From Callipepla californica brunnescens (taxonomy: Eukaryota > Chordata > Aves > Galliformes > Odontophoridae), in assembly GCA_023055505.1 (NCBI GenBank), contig JALIRH010000006.1, positions 26,881,105-26,945,104 on the forward strand: a stretch of 64,000 nt of DNA, written 5' to 3'. This document shows, piece after piece, positions 12,651-24,600 of the stretch. Under the pieces are notes generated by a model. It saw only the letters and a list, made by a program, of their open reading frames with translations. It did no database searches and was not told the origin of the DNA. How positions within the stretch are numbered: position 1 is the stretch's first letter; every line of letters starts with the position of its first letter. Position numbers and translations under genes: made by a program.

Positions 12651-13183
12651 GCTTCTCTGAAAGTAATGCCTCCTATTTTATTACGTTGACCCATGAAGTT
12701 AGAGGCATCAGGCTGACATAGACGCTGAACCTTCCCACCAATATTCCATAACATGTTGTTGCCATGTGACAGATGGCAGCAGAGGGGCAGTCTGACAAAA
12801 TGGCGTCTGACATGGAAGTGTGTATGAAGCAAAGGTGTGTAACTGAACTCCTCCATGTGGAAAAAACGGCACCCTTCGCTGACTCTTGCAGAGCATTTAT
12901 GGTGACCAAACAGTGGATTTCAGTACGGTGAGGCAATGGGTGGTGCATTTCAGCAGTGGTGAAAGTGAGGTGAAAGATAAGCCATGTTTTGGATGTCCCT
13001 GCAGACTTTCACAAGTACAGCAACAGGCTCTTGTTCATTGCTGGCAAAATGCACAGCTAATACTGGTGACTATGCAGAAAAGCAGTGTTCTGTATCTGAG
13101 AACTTGCCCTATAAATTAGTGCTATTGTACTTTATCTGTGGTAGTTTCCATAGAAATAAATAGGCATAACTTTCAGAGCAACC
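12651..13183 (+). mobile_element. Mariner (Galluhop-like) DNA transposon, internally deleted
   Basis: The element has inverted ends. The left end reads CTCTGAAAGTAATGCCTCCT (12655-12674) and the reverse complement of the right end reads CTCTGAAAGTTATGCCTATT, matching at most positions. At about 530 bp it is less than half the roughly 1.2-1.3 kb of a full mariner. Inside, frames from about 12800 and 12886 encode the N-terminal DNA-binding part of a mariner transposase, including ELLHVEKTAPFADS, IYGDQTVDFSTVRQWVVHFS and EVKDKP. The catalytic DDD region is absent. It is a non-autonomous fossil. Confidence 0.85.
12800..13119 (+). pseudogene. Mariner transposase N-terminal remnant
   Basis: An ATG at 12800 opens MASDMEVCMKQRCVTELLHV. 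The matching HTH continuation (IYGDQTVDFSTVRQWVV) lies in a different frame from about 12888, so at least one frameshift separates the two halves. The frame stops at 13117-13119, far short of the roughly 340 residues of mariner transposases. All three catalytic acidic residues are missing. A full-length relative would cut and paste the element at TA sites; this one cannot. Confidence 0.8.
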
Positions 13184-15957
13184 CATGTACACTTTCAGCT
13201 TTCAGCTGCCTTAGCACCCATGGACCTACACCCACACTGAGCAAGAGGAAATGCGTCCCTCACCCATCCCCTGTAAAGCTGCAAAAACATACAGTTGAAA
13301 TAATAATTCCATTGATTGTTTTGGGGTGGGCTGCAGTCCTCTGTGGATATAAAACGGAAAAAAAGAAAACAACATTGTGTTTTTAATTTTCTGTTAATTG
13401 GAGGAGGAAAACAGGAAAATGGCACAAAGATCAGCATTGTGGGGGCTGGTCTTCTACCCTTCAGGTAAAAGTCCAGTTGAAATGAGGTTAATGAAAAAAC
13501 TTACCCCACTTACTGACCTTGTGTCCCACTCCTTCCAGAAATGAAGTTGCAATGCCTGTAAATCTGTGATGTGGTATCAGGAAAATATTCATGACAGCAT
13601 TTAGAAGAGCCCCAGGTAAATTTTATACTTTTACAATAGGCCACAAGGGAGCTATTCCGTCTGCAGTCAGAAGGCCCTCAAATCACACCACATGTTTCTT
13701 TGTCAAAAGGAAGAAAATACTTCTATCTGAAATACCAGTTCCGCACAGTGGAAGTACCAAAACATCTCAGTGTGAGTGTTCTTTAAAACTTTGCATGTGA
13801 CAACAATTAAAATGTTCTTTTTTCAAAATACATCTGTTCAACTGAACATACTGCTTTTTTTGTTGCTGTTGTTGTTTGTTTTTAATAAATACTTCCAGAA
13901 AGAGATTATTAAAGGATTTCAATAAACAGTCCCAAGGTTTTAGCACTAATTTCAATACACATTTTTTGCTTCTTAGTGTCTTTGTTGGAATTATTTCTTT
14001 TCTTACCTTGTTTTTAGCAGTATCTTCCTACTCCTTCTTAAACAGAGTGCAAGAGCATTTTCACTGAGGCCTCCTGAACGCTTATTTACAGACCAGCTCT
14101 CTGAACTACCAATGTCCTAGAAAACAAGTGCCTGTGTAGAGCTGAAAGAGCTGTTTTTGACCTAGCAAGCCCTAAACAGACTGATACCTTCCCACCCAAG
14201 GTGTTGCTGCTGTCTCTGTCTCACACAGTGTTAGGTGAGATCATAATTGTGTGCTGACCACTTTGACTGAGAAGCCATCTGCACTGCAATATTTTTTCCC
14301 CACAGTGGTGTGAAATATCTTGGGTTTATTGTACTACTACACACACTTGCTTCAGGAGGCTTCTGGCAAGCACTGAAGCACACAAGATGAGTATCTGGGA
14401 TTTCTAGAGTATTACATAATGAATTTTAATACCCAAATATTATAATTTTATTGGTTATACAAGAAAGGAAGAGAAATGTAACTGTGGTTTTGCTAGTATT
14501 TGTGTATAGAAAAGCGGAAGGGAGGGAATATTGCTTGCACATACAGACCAGAAAATGTTTTATCTTGCAGTTAAATCTAGGCATGCAAGCAGCAAACTCT
14601 TGTTCTCAACAGTTAGACACAATGTACACAAATGAAATTAGGATGTTGTGTGTGGAAAATCAAATGTTGCCCAATATGTTACAGTCAAGGAAGTAAATTC
14701 AAAAAGGTAATGCTTTGAATGTTGATAGATCACCTCATGTTGAAGCCAACAAACATGCAAACCCAACCAAGATTTGTAAGGCTACATGAACCAACCATGT
14801 GAAATCAATGGGAAATGCAGGACACACTATAAATATTAGAGCACTGGTCTTTTTAGGCTACTGTTCTTCTTTACAACAAACTTTTTTTTGCCTTGTCACA
14901 CATGCATCAGGAAGTTCAGTAGTGTGGACAGGCAAATGAGGTAGATATTAACAGAAAATAGCCTGACAAGTACGATACTGGGGGATAGGCATTTTATTTT
15001 GAAAGATAATATTATCAGTTTTAACAGTGAGAACTAAGTCTAGAAAAGAGACTACCTTTTGGTAGTCTGCTTCTTGGGAACAGCAATTGAATTTGAATTC
15101 CTCCATCATTTTAAAGTGATGGCTTATGAAAAATTTGCAAAATACACTGACTTCTTTATATGAAACAGATGCAGCTTATAATTGTATCTAACAGAGAAGC
15201 ATGTGATTATGCAGGTATATAGCAGAAAAAAAAAAAAACCTCCTCGAATTTGCACATCAACGTAAGCGGCATTAAGTAAAGATGCCAAATTCAAAACCAA
15301 TTATGTGCTCCAGCAAGATTTAAAATCAATAACTAAAAAATATAATAAATGAAAGTGAGGCCTCAGAGGAATGTGAAAAAGCAGAAAAATTGGAGGGAAG
15401 TACAATCAATTCAAGTACACCCAAATGTGTTCTATGGGAATTTCACCAGTGTTGAAGATGCCCTGATAATGTAAGAAATCACGTGATCAACTAATAAAAA
15501 AATAATGAATTTTTCATTGAAAAACAAAAAAACAGGTATTATCAGTTGTAAAACACCATCGCTCTTCCCTCTGCAGTACTGGTTTGTGTTCTCCCCCATG
15601 AAATGGCACATCAAGGATGGTTGGAATTATTCAGCAAAAAAGGAACATGGTTTTTTGTGAGAAATGCTTTGGGTTTTCTGACTGGCTGTAATGAATATTC
15701 ACTGTATATTAAACAATTCCAAAATCATATCCTGCAAAAAGAGGCTACTGGCCAATACTGTGATTGACCTTTATTTATTCTTCTTTTTCAAGAAAGCAAA
15801 CACTTATAACACTTCAGGAATTTGGGCATACGGGCAAAGTAAGAACAAAGAATCACACATTTTTCACCATAAAAAAATCATAAAATATCTTAGTCTGGAA
15901 AAAGCTGAATTTTACCTGTATCCAAGGGTGGAAGTTCTATGACCCCACTATTTCACA
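13184..15957. other. Intergenic DNA, no gene recognised
   Basis: AT-rich sequence with short A-runs (for example 15226-15238) and a GTT-rich run near 13861. No frame has recognisable protein content, and I see no RNA gene or repeat I can name. Confidence 0.5.
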
Positions 15958-16110
15958 CGTGCATGGCCCTGTGGATAGCACAGCTGACTGAGAACTGCAT
16001 CCAGCAGCCATAGTAAGCTCCTTGTTGCAAGTTGCTCATGCGACCTTTGATGATTCTGTTTCTCCATTTGTAAAACTTGAATTACTATCCAAATCTACTG
16101 CATAATGCAC
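15958..16110 (+). mobile_element. Possible ancient MIR/CORE-type SINE remnant
   Basis: The order of sub-motifs resembles a tRNA-derived SINE of the MIR/CORE group. GCATGGCCCTGTGGATAGCA resembles the box A side, and TGCGACCTTTGATGATTCTG with TTTCTCCATTTGTAAAACTT resembles the 'CTCAGTTTCC..ATCTGTAAAA' core. It is heavily diverged and the assignment rests on recalled consensus text. Confidence 0.4.
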
Positions 16111-17529
16111 TCTGAGATGTAGCCTGTGTTGTCGCATTACAAACACTAGTTAAGCAGCAGTGTATTTAAAGACACTCCTGTTCCAGAATGCACACTTCTT
16201 TAAGTCTCTGGCTTCCCCCACAGTAGGAATGAAGACGAAGAGGGAAAGCCACATTTTACACAAACTTGTGGAATACCTAGAGCAGTTACAGTGGCTTCTG
16301 CTGGTGTAGGCCTCAGCTGCTGGCACCTTCAACATCTGGCTTTTTTTTCATAGCTGATACTGGTGCCTTTCAGTATTTAGGGTGAACAGGTCTCACTCGA
16401 TACTGATTTACCCTTTTTGTTATGTTCTCAGTGTTTCACTTAGAGCTTGTGTTAATTCTGGTCACATTTTTCTCATATTTTCTATTAAAAGCATCCTTTT
16501 CTTTTTCCCCACGATACGCTGTAGGCATTGCTTATCGGCCCAGAATGACAAAAAGGGTTATTCTCATGAGGAGCAGAAAGGCCTCGATCCCTTATCTGTA
16601 TGAATGACTAATGCCTAGAAGTTCACAAGATAACTCCTGCTGTTGAATGATACAGCCACTTGCTGGTAGTTTAAATTCTGGTCTGGCAAAGAGGTTCATA
16701 CAGAATATATCCACGTGGAGTATTTGGTGCACTCTTCCTCCTATCAACGCTATGTAGCATCTGCAAGCAAAAATCCCTAAGCTTTCTTTCTGCAACTTTT
16801 GCTTCTGCTTGGATTTTTAAGACTTGAATTTCTTTGTCTCATACTGCTTCCTTTTCCAGATGCATTTGTACCAATATGAATTTTCAACATGGTGAGATAG
16901 CACAGTGCTAAACAGGAGTAAACTGAGTTTAGTCCGCTTGTCACAAATGTACCTCATCTCAAAGAACAGCACCTCATGGGACAAGCTGCTCATCGCTGAA
17001 TAGCGTTAAGTTGTGATAGCTGGAATCACAGAGCTGTTCACAGATCAGGAGTGCTATCAGATCAGAGCTAATCATAGATTGTGTTTGAAGTTATGTGACC
17101 ATCCCTTGTGTGGGTTTTTTTCTCAGATACCATAACCTCAGTGGGGCCAGGGCAACTTGAAGGATAACACTGTGAATTAATGTCTAAAACTGAGGATTTC
17201 TCCAAAATGAGGCAGAAAACGTCAGGAGTGAAAGCATAGGACTGCTTCTTTGCCATCTCTTCCTCGTAGATCTTGAAGAAACCCAGTGTACCTTCACTTT
17301 CTGACCTTTGACGTGCAACGATAAACCGCCCTTATCTCAGCGCCGTGAGGTTTAGTACTGGGCCTCAAAACACCGTCGTGGCCTTTCATTTGTAAGGACT
17401 GCAAAACCGCACGGCTCCATGTGAACGATTTACTGACTCGGTACCCTGGATGCTGCCAACGGATACTATTTTAGGACAGCGCACGCCCTGCCATCGCTTG
17501 AGAAGCACCAGAAATCAAACGAGAGGAAC
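16111..17529. other. Upstream flank of ITGB8, no gene recognised
   Basis: Ordinary sequence rising in GC content towards the CpG island. It may contain distal promoter or enhancer elements, but I see no specific site to call. Confidence 0.5.
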
Positions 17530-17838
17530 GCGCTGCCGCTGCTCACAGGACGGATGGCCGCGAGGTGCGCGGACGGGCCGGGCCGCTCGCACCTAGCTCC
17601 GCCGGGGCTTTCCCGACCCGCACACGGCGTGGTACTTTCCGCGCCGCTTAACCTTTGCGTTACTCGCACTTCACCCCAGGGGGCGGAAACTCCGAGCAGA
17701 ACTCGGGCAGGACGAGAGGAGCGACCGAAGGGGCCGTCCCCGAGACGTGGGGGGCGGCCGGCGGGCCCTCAGCTCCACCGCTCCCGGCCAGAGCCCGCCT
17801 CCCCGCGGCGGCGGCCGAACAAAGCCGCGCGGACGCAG

Positions 17839-17875
17839 TGACTTCAGCGCCCCGCCCCCGCCCGCCCCCACCCCG
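17839..17875 (+). promoter_or_regulatory. CRE-like element followed by clustered GC boxes
   Basis: TGACTTCA (one mismatch to the CRE palindrome TGACGTCA) is followed within a few bases by overlapping CCCCGCCCCC, CCGCCCGCCCC and CCCCACCCC boxes. This is a plausible core-promoter module for ATF/CREB and SP proteins. Confidence 0.5.
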
Positions 17876-18211
17876 AGCCTGCCCCGCTGCCGTCTCCTAG
17901 CAACGCGGGGACCCGCGCGCCCGACGCGCACCGACGGCGCCCCGGGCTGCGGCGCGGAGGCACCTCGCCCGCTGCTCCCCCGCCCCGCGGCGGGTGCTGG
18001 CGGCGGCTGGGGCCGGGGACGGCGGCGGGCTGCGGCCACCTGGCGGGGGCTGCGCGGCGGGGGCGGGCGGGGGGCGGGCGTTTCCTTAAGGGAGGTGCGC
18101 GGCGGGCGGCCGCGCTCCCGCCGCTCGGCCCCGCGCGGTGCCCCGCGGCTCCTCTCCGCGGCCGGACGGAGCGGGCGGGCGGGCGCCCCTGGCGCGCCGG
18201 GCTGGAGGCAG

Positions 18212-18316
18212 ATGGAGGCGACCGCTCTCCGCGTTCGCCCGGGGCCCCGCCGCCGCAGCCGGCGGGAGGGAGCCGCCCTCGGCGGGGCGCGGGGGAGCGG
18301 CGGGCGCTGCCCCTGA
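18212..18316 (+). promoter_or_regulatory. Upstream ORF 1 in the ITGB8 leader (34 codons)
   Basis: ATG at 18212, with A at -3 and G at +4 (a favourable context), opens a 34-residue arginine/glycine-rich frame ending in TGA at 18314-18316. It lies wholly upstream of the integrin start. It would reduce or gate translation of the main frame if transcription starts upstream of 18212, which I infer but cannot see. Confidence 0.5.
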
Positions 18317-18317
18317 G

Positions 18318-18428
18318 ATGCGGAGCTCCGCGCCCGCCCCGCCGCCTCCCCGCGCCCTACCTGTGCCGGGCCCGCCGCCGCCGCCGCCCCTCCCCCGGCC
18401 CCGCCGCCCCCGCGGGGGCCGGGACTGA
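18318..18428 (+). promoter_or_regulatory. Upstream ORF 2 in the ITGB8 leader (36 codons)
   Basis: The ATG at 18318 lies one base after the stop of upstream ORF 1. The frame encodes a 36-residue proline-rich peptide and ends in TGA at 18426-18428, 67 bases before the integrin ATG. Its context (GAG before the ATG, C after) is moderate. The spacing would allow reinitiation at the main start. Confidence 0.5.
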
Positions 18429-18495
18429 GCGCGCCGCGCCGCCGAGCCGCGGCCCCGAGGAGAGGGCGAGGGAGCGGCAGCGGGAACGGCGCCGC

Positions 18496-18625
18496 ATGAT
18501 GTGGGTGCCGCTGCTGGCGTGCCTCACCGCGGGGATCGTCTCCGTGCCCAAGTGCCAGCGCGGCCCCGGGGCCCTCCTCGGGGCGGTCCGGCTGCTGGCG
18601 GCCGTGCCCGGACTCTGCCAGCGCC
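18496..18625 (+). CDS. ITGB8: ITGB8 exon 1: signal peptide
   Basis: Residues 1-43 form a hydrophobic leader ([26 protein letters not shown]) that sends the chain to the ER. Two ATGs stand in tandem (18496 and 18499). The second has A at -3 and lines up better with the start of human ITGB8 as I remember it, so the native start may be 18499 (767 residues). The donor is C|GTAAGT, phase 1. Confidence 0.93.
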
Positions 18626-21600
18626 GTAAGTTGCCGAGCTGCTCGCCGTGCCCGGCCCGAGCGGGGCGGCCGCGGGCAGGTGGGGCGGTGGGTACCTGCG
18701 GCGGGCGGGGAGGCGGGACGGTTCTGCGGGAGCTGCCCGGCTGCGGGGAGCCGGGAGGCGGCCCGGGGCGGGTGGGTGGTGCGGGCAGCGCTCGGTTGGA
18801 CGGCGCGGGCTGAAAGTGGTCGCGGAGTTCAGGGAGACTGTTTTTCCTCTACCTGCCGCGCTCGGGGCGCGCTGACAGCGCGCTGCCATAAGCGGTGCTG
18901 CGGGCGGTGGAGGTTGAGGTAAGGGTGGGGGGCGGTTCGAGTTGCGGGAGGGCTCCCGCCGCCGGGTTAGGCCGAGGGGTGTGTGAAGATGCACCTCCTG
19001 TGTCAGACAGCTCTCAGGTTATAGTCCGGTGTTTCATCGAGGATCCGGCTCCACCAGCAGGGACCGAGAGGCAGATCAAGTTGTCAACCACCTTCCCTTT
19101 CTTCCCTTTCCCTTTGTGGAGTGAATGCGTATTCCATGCTTAAGCCTGGAGTTAATTTAAAATATTAACTTGTAACCTTTAAAAATAAGATTTGTGATGG
19201 GAACAATGCATTAGTCTTAAGTTCCTCCCTACATGTGTGACAAATTCATGCCTAATTCAGTGGGATTTGCCCAGTGCTTTTAAAAACAATGGAATAATTT
19301 GTTAAGTTTCACAGGATAATTTATTTTGCTCTTTTGGCTTCATATTTTGAGCTCAAAACCAAACTAAATGTCAATAGGAAAAATCAAATATAATGTTATT
19401 AAATGTCTTATGAAACATGACAGCTTCATCGAGCATTCCAGATTCTTTTCTGTGCCGAGTAATTGAGTTTAAAGACTAATTGAAACTTTATGGAGAGGAG
19501 AGCTGTGTGCCTTACTGCAGTGGTGTGCTTGCTCCTGGGTGCTCAGCAATGCGAATGAGGCATGAGAACAGCATGACATAAGTGAAGATTGTGTGGGGGG
19601 TTTTGCTCCTAAAGGTGCTTGCTTCGTTTATTGTGCTTGACAGTGAATATGCACATGGGTGGTAAGCTGCAGCTTACATGTTTACTGTGACAGTATCTGC
19701 CAGATCCAGCAGCCTGCAGCTCTGATTGATCACGCTCTCTTCCTCTGTATTTGCAACTATTGCTAATTCATGAGAGCTGAAAGTCACACTAATCACTTTA
19801 CAGTTGAACCAAGAGGAGTGTTTTGTTTTTCCTCAAGTGAGCACACAAATGGCAGAGGTTTGGAGGCTTATTGTTATTACTTAGCTTATTTCCTTGTCTG
19901 TTCGTTTTACTTTTGGCTGTGTTAGCCCTCTGCACCAGCGCAGCACCACCTGAATTCCTTGAACTTCTGCAGGCTGCTGTTAGCGAAGCGCTGGGCAGCA
20001 GCTCCATGTACAGCTATTTGGCAGCGCGGCTTTGTTGAAGCAGCCACTCCTCCATGCTTCTGCCTTGACAGCACTGGGCATGGAGAAGAGCATCACACTG
20101 TTCCCGTGCCATCAGAGAGTTCAGATTATTTATGTGCACATTTGGCAGAATTTCTTGCACCAGACCTCCAGTTCTAAAAGGAACTGGAATGAATATGAAA
20201 CACACATGGGACTGAAATGTATTCATTCTTGTTTAAGCATTTCTTGCTCTTCTAATTGAAAAATGCGTGGGTTTATGCTACCTGAAGGATTTGTTCTGCT
20301 AAGCAGAGTTTGAGATGTGAGTTACTGCTTGGGTGTAACTAAATGCAGAGCGTGGCCCCTGGTTTGCAGCTAGGAGGAGTGCAGAAGGAAATCTCAGAAC
20401 ACTATAAAGTTGCAAGTCCCACATTAAAGGTTCTGTAAGCTCAGATAAAAGGTTAGTGTTGTTCCCTTCCACAAAGGGTCCCTTGTTCACTAAGTCTTTC
20501 CAAAGGGAATTTACAGTTCACTAAGCCAACTAAAACAAGTACCTGACATAAGAATGGAACTAATTCAAAATTAAATTTGTGTTATAATGATTTACGCAGA
20601 TCTTGTATTTAGTATGGGACACTGAAAACCGGCCAGCTCCTAAAGAACTAAACCAGCAAAGTGAGTAGAAGTTGAATTCTACAGCGAGAGCACATGCGTG
20701 CATTGTGTTAATTGGTTCTATAACTACTCCACTTACGTGCAGACTGAGTCAGCTCACTTGGCTCTTTCAGAAGCCAAGAGATGGGTGGCATGATGATCTT
20801 TATCTTTGTTTAAAGAACTGAAGAAGAGCCACGTGACAGTTCTTTTGCACAGTCATGCTTGACGGATCTTTTGACATTTTGAAATTTGGCCTTTTCATTC
20901 TTCCTTATAGTATCTTTTGGAAAGACCAGCTGGGGTTTTGGGGAAAGCAGCAGATCTGTGATGATAGCAGGGACAACTGTTAATTGATTTATTCAAATAG
21001 CATGACTTCTGATGCCAAACATAATCCATTACTGTTCTCTCATCTGGTTCTTTGGTAGTTTGCCAGTCTTGAGGCATCAGATTCTCATGTGTGTTCTTCT
21101 AGTTACAAAGTTTCATAAATCACTACTGTGTCATTTGTGAATGGAGTAGAAAAAGCCATTCAAACCATGCATGAAAACTGGTTTTGAAGAGAGGTGGCCA
21201 GGCAGCAGTCCCACCCCCACAACCTCTTCTCTCTCCCCAAACTCCTCCCTCGCAAAACAAATACAAAAAAAAAAAAAGAAAGAAAAAAAAAATCTGAAAT
21301 AAATTGTATGTCTTGGTAGCTTTAACCACGTGTCTGTCTTGATTTCTCTTCTGTGCCAGCCCATTTCTGTTCAGGGGCTCAGTGAAAGCTGTATTGTATG
21401 GGGTACTCAGCATCAAGACGGTTCTGCCTTTGCTAAGTCTTAAAACAATCCAAGGTGAAGAGAAAACCCATTTTAAAATTCCTGAGCCTGTGTGGGTGAT
21501 CTGCACTTTAAGGATATAAGATCATCTTTGGCAGTAGAGTGCACTGCTGATAAATAACAAGGAGGAGGTGTGCTTACCTGCATGTTGCCTAAGGAGCACA

Positions 21601-24600
21601 TAATGCCAAGGGTATGCATAAATTTACTTTGTGGTTTGCACAGTTCTCGCCACTTGTTGCAATTTCATATATTTCTTTGGCTTTTTTTTTTTTTTTTTTT
21701 TTTTGTGCAGTAGTTCTTTATGGTTTTTTGCAAATTGTATGAAATGATGGTTGCAAGCATAGCATTTACAGTGTTTCCTTGCTACAGATGTTTGAGATGA
21801 TGGAACTGTGGGAAAAGAGATGGAAAGTTTACTAAGTTTCCTAGAGGAGCATTAAGTATACCCTTGGTGTGCCAGGAAGGTTGGCTATATGTCGTCGTGG
21901 ACGTGTTGCTGCTGAAGGAAGTAGGGAAGGCAGTTTGAAGATTGCGTGCAGCAGGAGTACTGTTCACAGAAATATGAAGAGGCAGTAGCTTCTTTGGTTC
22001 TTCAGATTTCAAGGGCTGGAGCTGTAGTAGCACCAGAGCGGATAGAAATTACAGTTAATTAATCAAGAGGCCTGGCTGAATAAATTTGATTTTCCATTAA
22101 AGTACTATTTGAGTTTGATTAATCTTTTCAAAGCATCAGTAGGATGTTAGAATGTGAGCTTTATGGGAGCTTAAGGAAATCTCCACCAAATAAATCTGGC
22201 TGTATGTTCAATGTACATAAACAGGGCATTAAAATATAGTGCTTCACCATACGCTTCACCCATTGCAAGAACTATTTTTCATGTTTCTGAAAAGAACTTA
22301 GTCATAAAGTCAGAACATCAAGGAACTTTTCACATGAATGACTCCTGAAGGCAAAACCACAACTATTCTAGGTTTTTGTAGACCAACAGAGAGTTATCAA
22401 GCTTCAAAATCAGGAAAGAAAAAAAAAAAAAAAAAAAAAAGATGTACATGTTAACTGGGTCTTGAAGTTGGGATAATTAGTATTGCTACTCTACAGTAGA
22501 AGTTGTAAGATACCATATTTAACATATTTAACTGCTCTAGCAGAATGTGTCTCAGGATTATAGGAATTAGAAAGCTGCTAAAAAGGCAACTTCTAACCGA
22601 GTCTATGTTTACCTAAATTCAGAAGTTTGCAGAGTTCATAATTGAATCTTCATATATTTCTATGCTTCCCATGACTTCACTGTCATACGCCTTCAGTGAT
22701 TTCAGCCTGCTATTAACTGTGATGACAGTAATGAGTCTGAAGTAGTTATAATTACCAAAAGAGATGAAGAGAGGGATTTGAACTCCAATTATTGGAGGGA
22801 GAAAAATCTGTAGCTTCAGGCAGGTGAAATAATGCTCCTGGATGCTGGATTTTTATGTTTCCTACGGCCTCCTCTCTGCCCAATGACTTGGATGTTGATA
22901 GCAGACTGTGTTATTGAGTTCCAATCTTATAAGCATCAGTATTTTTGGTATATTGCTGTTGTTGTGGCTGTTATGAATAGAGCTGCATGATGTATGGTGG
23001 CATCTCAAGAGTCATCCAAATCTGATTAAACCAGTGACTCCTCTCTCCAAAATAAATTCCCTTCCTTCTTGGTGTGAGTGAGGCATAGTGAATTCCTCTT
23101 GCTGTACTGTAATTAAGAATATGATTTATGTCCACTTCATCTTCACAGGGTGACAGGTTAGTTCTGTGCTGAAGACAGCTTGTTTCTTTGAGATGGGAGG
23201 CTCTTGCTGGACAGCTGGAAGTTAAACACAGCAAGATTCCCATCTCCTTGTACAAACAGGACTCCCAGGAAATAAGAACACTTGAGACAACTTTCATTCT
23301 GGCATGAATGGTGCAAAGTGATCTAAATAAAACTAATGACATAAGCAAGCAAGCTCTTCCAATCTAAGCAAAACTTTGAATTTCATTTGACTGTCAAAAC
23401 TGCTGTGGTGTGAGTTCAGAGCGTGAAATAAATAACTACCTGTTTGAAATCTCGAAGCTGCACATTTGAAGGCTGTCCCTTGCTGAGCGTTTAAACTGCA
23501 CCTGCAAGGCATTCGCATATGTGAGTACTTACTTGCAGAACCACAAGCAGAAGCTTGCAATCAAACAGTATATGTGCACCAGTAGCTAGAATTACTATGC
23601 AAGTCTGCACATTTTACAGCCTGAAGTCATGTTTTATGTAGTCTTTATCCACAAATTATAGGAACCTAACAGGCTTGTTATGGAAGTCTAAAATGGAGGT
23701 TGGGCACTGCCTGTTCCTAGACAGGTATGATTGCTATTTTATTTCTTTTTTTTTCTTTCTTTCTTTTTTAATGTTTGTGAACAACATGTGTCTTCTGTTT
23801 TAGACAGTTAGTTTCTCATTATTCCTGTAAGAGATTTTCTGTGTTCATTCAGTTTTCATGTTTTCATTCAGAAAAACACTGCAGTTTAACTCGTCTTTGA
23901 AGGACTCATTCCTCAGCTGTTGGTCATCAAACTGTATCTTGAGTGTTTTGTGCTGTGTTATCACAGTTACTTAAAATAAGCCATCAGTTTGCATTCAAAG
24001 AGAATAAAAGTAACAAAAATAATTTAAAAGAAAATCCCAGAAAGTTTTTACCACATTCTATTGTTCTCATGTCCAATGACTATGGCTGAAGATTCAAAAC
24101 TATTAAAAAGCAAACTATGAAATAACAAAGAGCTAACATTGTATTCCTTCTGGAATACAATGATTATATCGTCCTCTAGGAGTTGGGATCCTCCCGAAGA
24201 TGGGCATCCCACACTACAAGTCCACAAGAAAGGTGGTTACCCTCTTTGATGCCAGTCTTTCATTTCATATTCTTGAGGTTTTCTAATTGGGAGTGCATTC
24301 TGTGTAATATGTACTTAATGTTTTCTTTTAACCATGGCTTGTCTTCTCTTTGTGCCAATACGCATAGTTATTTGGGCTTATATGCAAGCACATAGTGATC
24401 TGAGGCTTTTGTTTTGTTTTTGGACAAACTTCTAGAAAGCATAATCTGATTATCATTTTGTTCTCAGCATTGACTGTCTGGTTCCTGTAGATATTCAGTT
24501 CTGAGGATTACAGCCTGGACTATAAAATGGACTTGTCCCAATCCATGGTGTATACAGATAACAAGTCAGTAGAGTTTGCGTTGCTCTAGACTAAGAACCT

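Larger units (their letters stand above)
17530..18980 (+). promoter_or_regulatory. ITGB8: CpG island promoter and 5' leader of ITGB8
   Basis: Base composition changes sharply from AT-rich flank to very GC- and CpG-rich DNA, which ends shortly after coding exon 1. No TATA box precedes the coding start, as is usual for CpG-island promoters. Clustered GC boxes (CCCCGCCCCC-type) lie at about 17850-17875, directly after a CRE-like TGACTTCA at 17839-17846. More G-rich boxes lie at 18056-18080. Human ITGB8 promoter studies describe a CRE and SP-family sites, which agrees in kind. The start of transcription is not visible; the human 5' UTR of several hundred bases would place it near 17.7-18.1 kb. 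Confidence 0.85.

Noticed and set aside
17671..18994. Several long open frames on both strands of the CpG island
   Set aside because: High GC content suppresses stop codons. The frames are low-complexity Pro/Arg/Gly/Ala and are not supported by any family. Only the small uORFs in the leader are kept as candidates.
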